Assembly: GCA_007122745.1 (NCBI GenBank)
Contig: SKTA01000071.1
Span: 1 to 36,157 of the forward strand
Origin: Bacteroidales bacterium
GTDB lineage: Bacteria; Bacteroidota; Bacteroidia; Bacteroidales; UBA7960
Direction of reading: 5' to 3'
DNA length: 36,157 nt
Below the pieces are notes generated by a model, which ran no database searches, was not told the origin of the DNA, and saw only the letters and a program-made list of their open reading frames with translations. A program made the position numbers and the translations under genes. Each line of letters begins with the position of its first letter. Position 1 is the first letter of the stretch. Shown piece after piece: positions 6,489 to 15,206 of the stretch.

Positions 6489-8150
6489 TTACTGCTTCTT
6501 CACGGTTTTATCAGAAAAGTATCCCTCCATTTGCTGACGGAATTCAGCCATGGTCATGTCATACTTTGGTGTCATACTTTTCTTTTCCGGGAAATTTTCC
6601 ATGTGCAGTGTGCTGGTTGGGAATGCAAAGCGCACACCCAGTTGTTCAGCAAGACGAACGATCTCAATCAACACTTCATGACGCGTCTTTAGCTCTTCCG
6701 GCCAGGTTGGCACGGCAAAAAAGATATAAAACATGATCCTTAGGGAAAAGTCCCCCATCTCATTAAATTCAACGATATAGAAATCCTTGCGTGTTTTGGG
6801 ATGGTTATCCACAATTTTCCGCAAGCCATCAACGAAAACCTCAATCAGATCCGGAGGCGTGTCATACGTGATGGAGATATGCATGAAAAAGCGACGGAAT
6901 TCCCTGAGTCCGTGATTATCAATGCTCGAATCTGCAAGTATGCCGTTAGGAACATAGTGAAGGGAGTTTCTGAAAGTGCGGATCCGTGTTGAACGGAAGC
7001 CAACATCCTCGACTGTGCCGTCGATCTCGCGGCAGGTAATCCAGTGTCCGACTGAAAAAGGCTTGTCGATAAAGATCATCACTGATCCAAACAGGTTTTT
7101 GAGCGTGTCCTGGGCCGCCAAAGCCAAAGCCAATCCACCAATGGATAGCCCTGCAAGCAGCGCGGTGATGTTGATATTCAGGTTTTGCAGGATAAACAGA
7201 CCACCGATAATGACAACAAAAACCTTCAGCACTTTGCGCAGCAAAGGCACAATATGATTGTCCAGACTTGAATCGGACTTGCCGGCCAACTTTTCGAGAT
7301 ATAGTGCAAAGACATCTACCAGCTTGTAAAACATCAAAGTGGCAAAAAAGGGAAGGATCGCCTTGAAGGCAATTGTAAAATACCTGCTTACTTCAACGGG
7401 AAGTTGCAGTAAAGGAAACATCACCATCACAAACACAAAAACAATAAAAAGGCTTAACGGTCTGGCAACAGGCAGCAAATAAGGCCTTATAAGACTGTCG
7501 TAACCCATTTGTTTTGCCCCTTTGTATAATGCACGGTTAAGGAGAAATGTCAAAAGCTTGTGAATAAGAAAACTCAAAAGGATCAGTAAGAGAATGCCCA
7601 GATGTTGCCAGAGGTACAAACCGATAAAGGTGTGTGTTCCTGCCTGTGGCAATATATTAACCAAAAGGTCGGGGCCAAACGGGAACACCTCGCGGTGGAG
7701 GCGATCAATGGCAGCAATGCTCTTCTGGCTGTATAGCCAAAGGTTGTCTTGTTTTACCAGGTATATTTCAGGCAGATGATGCGTTGGTGTGTATTCCTGT
7801 CGATCGCTAACCGTGTCCACGTAATTTGCTTCCCGAGGCGCTTTGTCCAAATCAATGAAATATCCTTTTCCATCATAAACCTGTTTAAGCTTGATGGCAT
7901 ACTCTTCGGCCTCTTCAGGGGTTAGTCCGGGTTGGAAAAACGGCAACGCCGCATTCCCCGGTTCGTAGTCGGTGGGCTGAAGAAAATGCAAGTGGGTGCG
8001 CAAACTGTGATAGGGCGTGCTCACATCCGGACGGATCCCCTCCTCTGCAAATGGGCGATCTGTTGTTTGGTTTTCAGAAGATAAAACGGGTGAAAAACCA
8101 ATCATCAGACAGTAAACAATCAACAAAAATTGCTTTAAATGTTTTTTCAT
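6489..8150 (-). CDS. MscS-family mechanosensitive ion channel with periplasmic N-terminal domain
   Basis: About 553 residues from the ATG at 8150. This start is preferred over one 51 nt upstream because it begins directly with a signal peptide (MKKHLKQFLLIVYCLMIGF). A soluble periplasmic region of about 140 residues follows, then several membrane segments between about 170 and 360. The pore-lining helix carries the typical small-residue run ITALLAGLSIGGLALALAAQ, then DTLKNLFGSVMIFIDKPFSVG. After it come the MscS beta domain (GTVEDVGFRSTRIRTF, YVPNG) and the C-terminal alpha/beta vestibule. It should open on membrane tension to release solutes during hypo-osmotic shock. It is divergent from the SLC12-fusion gene with fewer than 80 bp between the starts. 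Confidence 0.93.
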   Translation of the reverse strand: MKKHLKQFLLIVYCLMIGFSPVLSSENQTTDRPFAEEGIRPDVSTPYHSLRTHLHFLQPTDYEPGNAALPFFQPGLTPEEAEEYAIKLKQVYDGKGYFIDLDKAPREANYVDTVSDRQEYTPTHHLPEIYLVKQDNLWLYSQKSIAAIDRLHREVFPFGPDLLVNILPQAGTHTFIGLYLWQHLGILLLILLSFLIHKLLTFLLNRALYKGAKQMGYDSLIRPYLLPVARPLSLFIVFVFVMVMFPLLQLPVEVSRYFTIAFKAILPFFATLMFYKLVDVFALYLEKLAGKSDSSLDNHIVPLLRKVLKVFVVIIGGLFILQNLNINITALLAGLSIGGLALALAAQDTLKNLFGSVMIFIDKPFSVGHWITCREIDGTVEDVGFRSTRIRTFRNSLHYVPNGILADSSIDNHGLREFRRFFMHISITYDTPPDLIEVFVDGLRKIVDNHPKTRKDFYIVEFNEMGDFSLRIMFYIFFAVPTWPEELKTRHEVLIEIVRLAEQLGVRFAFPTSTLHMENFPEKKSMTPKYDMTMAEFRQQMEGYFSDKTVKKQ

Positions 8151-8202
8151 AACAAGACTTTTTTGATGTTGTCGTAAAAATACAGAATCCTGCAAGCACA
8201 TA

Positions 8203-8210
8203 CAAACATA
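8203..8210 (-). promoter_or_regulatory. Possible -7 box for the mscS gene
   Basis: On the minus strand this reads TATGTTTG (TAnnTTTG), about 53 bp upstream of the ATG at 8150. No TTTG is seen at -33. A similar box, TATCTTTG, lies on the plus strand at 8224-8231 but overlaps the proposed TTG start of the next gene. Confidence 0.35.
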
Positions 8211-8228
8211 TTTTAAAAAGTTTTATCT

Positions 8229-11200
8229 TTGGATGAATTACAAAACCTGAAAAGCGTGGGAAAAGCTAAAAAGTTTGGTGCTTTTGGCGGCGTTTATGTT
8301 CCGTCTTTGTTATCTATTCTTGGAGTTATATTGTTTCTTCGCCTGCCGTGGATTGTGGGGATGGCAGGACTTTGGTCAACCCTTGGGATCATCCTTGTTG
8401 CCCATGTCATCTCCATCACGACCGGATTAAGCATTTCATCGCTTGCCACCGACAAACGGGTTGAGACCGGTGGGGCCTATTTCATCATATCACGCAGCCT
8501 TGGTCTTCCGATTGGCGGAACACTGGGACTGGCACTTTTTGTTGGTTTTTCCTTTAGCATCAGCTTGTACCTGATTGGTTTTGCTGAAACCTTTCTCTCA
8601 TACTTTGGCTTCGAACAAAGTCTATACACCATCAGGATCACCGGTTCAGTAATATTGTTGCTGGTAACAATTGTAACCTTTATAAGCACGTCTTTTGCAA
8701 TAAGGGTTCAATACCTGATTCTGGCAATTTTAGCGCTGTCTTTATTGTCAGTATTTGCCGGAAGCCATGGCCTTCATCCTGTTGATTCACTGGTAAGACC
8801 AATGGAAGGAGCGATGCCATGGATTGTGTTGTTTGCCATATTTTTTCCGGCGGTTACAGGTTTCAACACCGGTGTATCGATGTCGGGTGACCTGAAAAAC
8901 CCACAAAATGCCATTCCTGTTGGCACAATCCTGGCCATTTTAACCGGTTTGGTTGTTTATGTTGGGCTGGCAGTATTCTTATTTTATACCGTTGACAGAA
9001 ACCTGTTGGTTAATGACCCCAATGTGTTGTTTGCGATCTCCTGGGTTCCGCAACTGGTTGTTGCAGGAATTTTTGCTGCCACATTATCATCGGCACTTGG
9101 CAGCATTATGGGAGCGCCAAGGATACTCAGGGCGGTAGCCATTGACCGGATCCTGCCCGGCTTTTTTTCGCGCGGATACGGATCTGCTGACGAGCCACGC
9201 AACGCCCTCATTTTAACCTACCTGATTGCACAGGCTGGGATACTCATAGGGGAATTGAACGTCATAGCCCGCATTGTAACGATTTTCTTTATCATCACTT
9301 ACGGTTTTCTGAACATTACCTATGTTGCGGAAAGCTGGGCCAGCAGCGATTTTCGACCAACATTCAGAATTCCCCGTTTCGTTGGTATCATAGGCGCCAT
9401 GGCAAGCATCGTGGTCATGATACAGCTTGATGTTTTGGCGCTTATTGTTGCCTCTGTTTTGCTTATAATACTGTTCCTTTACCTGAAGCGGAAAGAGCTT
9501 TCATTGCAAAGCGGAGATACCTGGACCGGCATCTGGTCATCACTCGTGAAAACCGGTTTGGGGAGGCTGAACAAAAGTACCCGGATGGCACGCAACTGGC
9601 GTCCGAATGTGATGCTGTTCAGTGGTGGAGAAAAACACAGACCACACCTTATAGAGATGGGTAAGTCGCTGGTGGGAAAGTTAGGTGTGTTTACCAACTT
9701 TGAACTGACAGAGCAGCCTTCCGGGGAGATCCTGTTTGGTCTAAAAGAAGTGCCAAGGCTTGCAGAAAGAAGGCAAGACCAGGGTGTTTTCACGCGAAAA
9801 CATACCTGTCGTGATATATATGAAGGGATTGATGTGATATCCAGGGTTTATGGGTTTACCGGATTTGAACCCAATACGATTCTTATGGGATGGGGAAGAA
9901 ATACCAGGAACCCGGAGAAGTTTGTCAAGCTATTGAACAACCTGAAACGTCAGGATTATAACAACTTGTTTCTAAGCTATGATAAAGATAAGGGGTTTGG
10001 TAAGAAACGACAGATCGATTTTTGGTGGAGCGGCAAAGGGAGATCACTCTCGCTGGTGCTCTCCTTGATGAAGTTTCTTACTTCAGGGAATGTATGGAGA
10101 GCTGCCAGCTTCCGGATTTTTGTGGTTCACTCCGATAGTTCAAAAACAGACCCACTCTACAGCCTTATCAACCAACTTCTGGACAACCACAGGCTGAAGG
10201 CCGATGTCAAAGTCATTAACAATGCCGTCGAACAGCTTCCCGCGGAAAAGATCATCCGCGCCGAATCACGGGAGTCCGATCTTTGTATCATAGAGCTGCC
10301 GGAGTTTAACTCCAAAGATCCTGAAGAGGTTTTACAAAAGGCAAACCTGCTTATTGACAGTGTGACGACTGCCCTTCTTGTTTCTGCATCCACCTTCTTT
10401 GATGAAATAAATATCATTGATGAAAAACACCCCCCTGAACCGGAGGAAGGGTTCGAAGTAAAAGAGCGCGCCACTTTCGATGTGGTCAGTTATCTTCAGC
10501 CATCATCAAGGGAGATCATCACGAATGAGGTGGTCAATATTGCACAGACAGCCGGTAAGTTTGCCCTGAAATATTATGAAAAAGGTCCGGAAAGAATTCA
10601 CAGGCTCGATTTACGCTTCTTTCCTGAGCTGCTAAACTTCACCCTGAAGACCATTGACACATTGCAGCGTTCAGTGAGTAGTTCGAAAAGTGCTGACCGC
10701 GATAAAAACTTCCTCGTCATTCTGAATGACTTTTCCTTTCACTCCCAGCGGCATATCCACATGTTGCGCGAACAAAGGGTGCAGACCATTCAGCAACACC
10801 TTGAAGAGGCGAATGCGAGCTATCTTGATGAACTTCGTGCAATGATCAACGTGATGCCGGAGTACATCAGGATCAAACTTTCGGGGAAGGAATTTGCCAT
10901 TAAGGAACACGACCGTTTCAGAACCCGCTTTTATAAAACAAGAAAAAGACTGTTGTCTGCCATTTTAAGAAGGCCTGTAACACACAAAATCCGCGTAACA
11001 CCTTCAGCCCGATACTTTTTATACCACAAGCGAATTCAGCTTATTCATGAGCTGATGGTTGATTTTGCGCTGCATTCCTTCATGGAGGTGGTTGAAGTGG
11101 GCAAACTTTTCAATGCCATCCACGAACTTATAGAAAAGGTTAGACTGGAAGGGAATAACAAGGCGAAAGGGCTTGAAATGATCAAGCTTGAACGGAATCG

Positions 11201-13409
11201 TCTTGCTGCCAAAGTGGATGTCATGGAGCAAGGCAACAGAAACTTTTACTTACAAGCAGGGCAAAAGATGCACGAAGCGCTTTTGAATGACATTCAAGAG
11301 TTTAGCCACAACCTGGAAAGTACCGGGGCCAACATTTTAAGCCGCAATTTTTATCCATATTTCAAAAAAGACCCTGCCATCGTTGCAGAAATTGAGCGTT
11401 TTGCAGCTGTTTGGTCAAAAAACCTTTCCCTTTTTATCAATAAAGCGATTATTGATTATTACATACTTTCGATCAAAAGCCGCATCCAATCCAAAATAAA
11501 AAAATACAATTACGAATTTCAGCTACTCCTGAATAGTGAGCTGATCCGTCATCTTGATGATTTTGAGCGCCTTGTTCAGCAGCTGCTTGCAGATAAAGAG
11601 GCTGGACTTTCCAAAACACCCCGTTTGGAGCATGAACACCTGAAAGCGATTCCCGTTGCCGAAGTATATAATGAACTTTATTCTGAGATAGGAGAGTTGC
11701 TGAATGATATTCCCGATAAAATGGAGGTAACCGCTGAACAATTGGGGGAAAAGTTTAAAGAAACCGCTTTCACTGAGGCTGAACGCTTGATGGTCAGCTT
11801 AAGAAAAACTGTTGAGTATTATGTCAGCACAGAGCTCATCGATTTCAGCAACAAGAAATGTCTGGACATCGAACAGGAATTAAAACAGCATCTTGTTTCT
11901 GTAAAGGACATGGTGCGTTTGCTAAACTTCAGTCTGGACAACCGGGGCAAGGATGATGCGGCTGCTGAACAGGCCGACCGTGACCGTCAGGCCCTGGTTT
12001 TGATCCAATCATTTATGGACAAGCTGGTGTTTGAAAGGCAGCAAATTCTACAACTTGCAGAAAGTGTTGAAAGGGCATTTGCTACCGGGCTGAAGCAAAG
12101 CTTTGACCCGCTGTCCTCCGCTACAATCAATAAAACAAGCCTTGCCGTGAGGAAGAAGTCAAGGGAGGCTGAACAGTCAGAATTTTCCGGTAGTCTGCAA
12201 CGCCAGTGGCAACGTCTCAGAGAAATAACCCGCGATCGTTTTGTGGATCTTTTATACAGTAAAAGCGAAGGGCAGCTATGGATCAGCCATTTTGAGCAAC
12301 CAGAGGTCACATTGAATAACTCCAATAGGGATATTCTGGCTTTTGCCGAGACCATTACGCCAGACCCGACGATCATAAAAGAATTACCATTCTATTACAC
12401 TTCACTTTTTTCCGGACAGTCCGGAACAGGTGATGATTTTTGGGTTGGAATGAATGCAGAGATTCAGGCCTGTGTGCAGGCAATCCAGCGGTTTAAGGCA
12501 GGCTTTCCAGGGGCATTGCTTATCACCGGCGCCCGCACCTCCGGAAAGTCAAGCCTTTCAAAAAAAGTGGCGGAACGCTTTTTCAGCATGGAGCATATTC
12601 ACTCCGTTCAGGCACCCCAGGATTGTTCTGCTGATGCTGATCTGTTTGTGCTTAAACTACTTGACTCATTGAATGCGAGAAACAAACGGATAGAGGATGT
12701 GTTCAGGGCGATGCCTGCCGGGAAAGTGATCATTATTCATGATCTGGGACTGTGGTGGGAACGTCGTCCCGGTGGTAACCTGGTGGTGGAAACAATCCTG
12801 AATCTGATTGACCGTTATGGACATAAGTGCCTGTTCATTATCAATGTGAACGCTTATGCATTCAACCTGATTGACAAACAAACAAGGCTAAGCAGTTATG
12901 CGCTGGCAACTGTGCAATGTGAACCTTTTGACGCCAGGGAGCTAAAAGAGATGATCATGCTCAGACATCAGGCAGGCGGACTGAAGTTTCAAATTCACAA
13001 AAAAGAGGAGAGCCGTATGACGGCATGGGACTTTGCCCGCCTTTTCAACCGGCTCTTTGATCAATCGAACGGCAATCCCGGACTGGCAGCCAGACTCTGG
13101 CTCTCTTCCATCAAAAAGGTTTCAGGAAAAACCATTGTGTTGGATTCTTTTAAATTACCTGATAAAAAGGTTTTTGATGCGCTCACCCCCGGACAATGGT
13201 TTTACATCCAACAGTTTTTATACAATCGGCGATTCACAGTTGGTAAGCTGGCAAAAAACCTTGAGCGAACAGAGGCTGATGTGAACAGGGATATTCGTGA
13301 ACTTATGCGCACCGGTATTTTTGTTGAAAGGTTTGAGGGTGTTTTTGCCATAAGGTCGGGGTTGGACCTTTATCTTGCAGAACAATTAAAAAATAAAAAG
13401 AGATTATGA
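8229..13409 (+). CDS. SLC12-type cation-chloride cotransporter fused to helical region, P-loop ATPase and winged helix
   Basis: 1726 residues. Residues 15-420 form an APC-fold transporter of cation-chloride cotransporter type. TM1 is VYVPSLLSILGVILFLRLPW; the TM3 region has GGAYFIISRSLGLPIGG and Tyr114, at the place of the K+-coordinating Tyr of animal NKCC/KCC; TM6 has FFPAVTG (205-211) and SGDLKNP (219-225). Residues about 455-725 match the SLC12 cytosolic domain (NWRPNVMLFSGG; IDFWWSGKGRSL at 596). Beyond it lie about 700 mostly helical residues. An ATPase core then carries Walker A GARTSGKS (1434-1441) and Walker B VIIIHD ending in Asp1505, and a winged helix occupies about 1650-1715. It probably moves K+ and/or Cl- with ATP-dependent control; this is inference. 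The start is unsure: TTG 8229 is used, GTG 8256 is possible. The stop overlaps the next gene by 4 bp. Confidence 0.88.
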   Translation: MDELQNLKSVGKAKKFGAFGGVYVPSLLSILGVILFLRLPWIVGMAGLWSTLGIILVAHVISITTGLSISSLATDKRVETGGAYFIISRSLGLPIGGTLGLALFVGFSFSISLYLIGFAETFLSYFGFEQSLYTIRITGSVILLLVTIVTFISTSFAIRVQYLILAILALSLLSVFAGSHGLHPVDSLVRPMEGAMPWIVLFAIFFPAVTGFNTGVSMSGDLKNPQNAIPVGTILAILTGLVVYVGLAVFLFYTVDRNLLVNDPNVLFAISWVPQLVVAGIFAATLSSALGSIMGAPRILRAVAIDRILPGFFSRGYGSADEPRNALILTYLIAQAGILIGELNVIARIVTIFFIITYGFLNITYVAESWASSDFRPTFRIPRFVGIIGAMASIVVMIQLDVLALIVASVLLIILFLYLKRKELSLQSGDTWTGIWSSLVKTGLGRLNKSTRMARNWRPNVMLFSGGEKHRPHLIEMGKSLVGKLGVFTNFELTEQPSGEILFGLKEVPRLAERRQDQGVFTRKHTCRDIYEGIDVISRVYGFTGFEPNTILMGWGRNTRNPEKFVKLLNNLKRQDYNNLFLSYDKDKGFGKKRQIDFWWSGKGRSLSLVLSLMKFLTSGNVWRAASFRIFVVHSDSSKTDPLYSLINQLLDNHRLKADVKVINNAVEQLPAEKIIRAESRESDLCIIELPEFNSKDPEEVLQKANLLIDSVTTALLVSASTFFDEINIIDEKHPPEPEEGFEVKERATFDVVSYLQPSSREIITNEVVNIAQTAGKFALKYYEKGPERIHRLDLRFFPELLNFTLKTIDTLQRSVSSSKSADRDKNFLVILNDFSFHSQRHIHMLREQRVQTIQQHLEEANASYLDELRAMINVMPEYIRIKLSGKEFAIKEHDRFRTRFYKTRKRLLSAILRRPVTHKIRVTPSARYFLYHKRIQLIHELMVDFALHSFMEVVEVGKLFNAIHELIEKVRLEGNNKAKGLEMIKLERNRLAAKVDVMEQGNRNFYLQAGQKMHEALLNDIQEFSHNLESTGANILSRNFYPYFKKDPAIVAEIERFAAVWSKNLSLFINKAIIDYYILSIKSRIQSKIKKYNYEFQLLLNSELIRHLDDFERLVQQLLADKEAGLSKTPRLEHEHLKAIPVAEVYNELYSEIGELLNDIPDKMEVTAEQLGEKFKETAFTEAERLMVSLRKTVEYYVSTELIDFSNKKCLDIEQELKQHLVSVKDMVRLLNFSLDNRGKDDAAAEQADRDRQALVLIQSFMDKLVFERQQILQLAESVERAFATGLKQSFDPLSSATINKTSLAVRKKSREAEQSEFSGSLQRQWQRLREITRDRFVDLLYSKSEGQLWISHFEQPEVTLNNSNRDILAFAETITPDPTIIKELPFYYTSLFSGQSGTGDDFWVGMNAEIQACVQAIQRFKAGFPGALLITGARTSGKSSLSKKVAERFFSMEHIHSVQAPQDCSADADLFVLKLLDSLNARNKRIEDVFRAMPAGKVIIIHDLGLWWERRPGGNLVVETILNLIDRYGHKCLFIINVNAYAFNLIDKQTRLSSYALATVQCEPFDARELKEMIMLRHQAGGLKFQIHKKEESRMTAWDFARLFNRLFDQSNGNPGLAARLWLSSIKKVSGKTIVLDSFKLPDKKVFDALTPGQWFYIQQFLYNRRFTVGKLAKNLERTEADVNRDIRELMRTGIFVERFEGVFAIRSGLDLYLAEQLKNKKRL

Positions 13410-14119
13410 ACCTGTTGATCTTTACCATAACCGGCCTTTTGTTATTGCTGCTTTTCCGGGTACTGAACCGGATCACCAAAGCCTTCATTAGAAAACGGCA
13501 ATTGCGTAGCGTGTTACTGCGAACATTGCCCGTGATCGAACTTGTAGCATGGGTCGCCTTTTTATTCTGGGGTGTATTGGTCCTTTTTGGACAACACCAG
13601 TATTATGACCTGATTGTTGTATTGCTGGCAGTATTGGTTATATTAGGACTGGCGTGGTTTGTGTTTCGTGATTTCCTTGCCGGCGTCCTGTTGAAGTCTG
13701 AAAAAGCATTGCATCCCGGACAGGTCATTAAAACGCCAATCGTTGAAGGGAAGATCAAATCGATGGGATTCCGAAACATAGAACTTATAAATGAAGCCGG
13801 TGAAACTGTCAATATTCCATATTCCAGACTCAGTGATCAGCTTTTCATAATTCCTCCCGATAATGAAGACAGCCTGCCTCATCAGGCAAAGATCACACTT
13901 GAACCCAAACAGGCGACAGAACAAACCAAAGAGAGGGTTTATAAATACCTTATGGCAATGCCATGGGTGATCAGCCCGGCGCCTGGTATACAGATCATAA
14001 AGAACAATGAAGGTCATCATATGATGCATGTTACCTTTTATACTTACATGCGTACACATGCGCTGATTGTTGAGGAAAAGATAAGGACATTTCTGAAGGA
14101 GGACGCCGGAGTTCAATAA
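13406..14119 (+). CDS. Small MscS-like membrane protein coupled to the SLC12 fusion
   Basis: 237 residues. Three hydrophobic segments (about 3-20, 41-61 and 66-95) are followed by an MscS-type beta domain (about 98-150; ALHPGQVIKTPIVEGKIKSMGFRNIE, then VNIPYSRL) and a short alpha/beta tail. Length and order fit a minimal MscS. However, the segment before FRDFLAGVLL has bulky residues (VLVILGLAWFVF) where MscS channels have a Gly/Ala-rich pore helix, so channel activity is uncertain. ATGA overlap with the preceding gene implies translational coupling and a shared role, perhaps sensing membrane tension for the cotransporter. It ends 11 bp before the convergent polyprenyl synthase gene. Confidence 0.8.
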   Translation: MNLLIFTITGLLLLLLFRVLNRITKAFIRKRQLRSVLLRTLPVIELVAWVAFLFWGVLVLFGQHQYYDLIVVLLAVLVILGLAWFVFRDFLAGVLLKSEKALHPGQVIKTPIVEGKIKSMGFRNIELINEAGETVNIPYSRLSDQLFIIPPDNEDSLPHQAKITLEPKQATEQTKERVYKYLMAMPWVISPAPGIQIIKNNEGHHMMHVTFYTYMRTHALIVEEKIRTFLKEDAGVQ

Positions 14120-14130
14120 AGCACTTCTGT

Positions 14131-15105
14131 TTAACTATTTCTGTTAACGGTGAACTCAATGAGCTGTTCGAGAGAGTGGCGGCCCGGACTTTCCGGTAGT
14201 TCGAGGAGCAAACGCAAGGCCTCTGACTTAAAGGCGTTCATCCGTTCGGTGGCATATTCAATTCCCCCTTTGTCATAAACCATTTCGATAAGGGAAGCTA
14301 CTTTCTGATCATTATGACTGTGGCTTTTGACGCTATTAATGATCCTGCGCCTTTCAATGTAGGATGAATTGTTGATCAGGTATATCAGGGGAAGTGTCAT
14401 TTTTCGCTCTTTGATGTCGGTGCCCGTGGGTTTCCCTTTGGTGGAGCCTGCATCAAAATCAAGAATATCATCTTTGATCTGGAAGGCAATTCCTGCCTGT
14501 TCACCAATTAGGTGCATTTTTTTGATCTCCTCAGGGGATGCTCCGGTTGATGCAGCACCACACGACAGACATGAGGAGATCAGAGATGCGGTTTTTTTGC
14601 GAATGATCTCCAGATAAACATCTTCGCCAATATCAAGGCTGCGTGCCTTTTCTATCTGCATCAGCTCCCCTTCACTCATTTCGCGGACAGACTCGGTAAC
14701 GATCTGAAGCAGATCAAAATCATTATGATCCAGACTGAGCAATAGTCCCCTGGAGAGCAGGTAATCACCAACAAGAACTGAAATTTTGTTTTTCCACAAT
14801 GCATTCAGAGAAAAGAAACCCCTGCGTTCATTGGAATCGTCAACCACATCGTCGTGGATCAGCGTTGCGGTATGCAGCAATTCAATAAGTGTAGCAGCAC
14901 GATAAGTGCGCTCAGATATCTCACCGAAAATTCCTGCTGAAAAAAAGACATACAGCGGTCGTATTTGCTTTCCCTTACGCTTTACAATGTATCGGGTGAT
15001 CTTGTCAAGCAGTCCAACCTCACTTTTCAAAGACGCTTTAAATCGTGCTTCAAAGTTTTTAATGTGTGCTTCAACCGGCTCTTTTATTTGTTTCAGTGTG
15101 GTCAT
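14131..15105 (-). CDS. Polyprenyl diphosphate synthase (trans, long-chain)
   Basis: 324 residues, the usual length for long-chain trans-prenyltransferases, which extend farnesyl diphosphate with isopentenyl diphosphate to make the side chain of menaquinone. Both aspartate-rich Mg2+-binding motifs are present: DDVVD at 85-89 and DDILD at 212-216, along with the GKQIRP motif near residue 45. The first motif is followed by the usual RRG. Chain length cannot be read with certainty; an IspB-like octaprenyl or similar product is likely. It is on the same strand as glyS, about 100 bp downstream of it, so it may have its own promoter. On the minus strand, TAAGTTTG (15132-15125) is a candidate -7 box. 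Confidence 0.93.
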   Translation of the reverse strand: MTTLKQIKEPVEAHIKNFEARFKASLKSEVGLLDKITRYIVKRKGKQIRPLYVFFSAGIFGEISERTYRAATLIELLHTATLIHDDVVDDSNERRGFFSLNALWKNKISVLVGDYLLSRGLLLSLDHNDFDLLQIVTESVREMSEGELMQIEKARSLDIGEDVYLEIIRKKTASLISSCLSCGAASTGASPEEIKKMHLIGEQAGIAFQIKDDILDFDAGSTKGKPTGTDIKERKMTLPLIYLINNSSYIERRRIINSVKSHSHNDQKVASLIEMVYDKGGIEYATERMNAFKSEALRLLLELPESPGRHSLEQLIEFTVNRNS

Positions 15106-15206
15106 ATGCGAATGGTTCCTGCTGCAAACTTAGTTGTTCTTGCTTACATAATAAAACAAACTGTTATGCTTTTTGTTGCAATCACCCCGAAACAAGTTAT
15201 CTTTTC

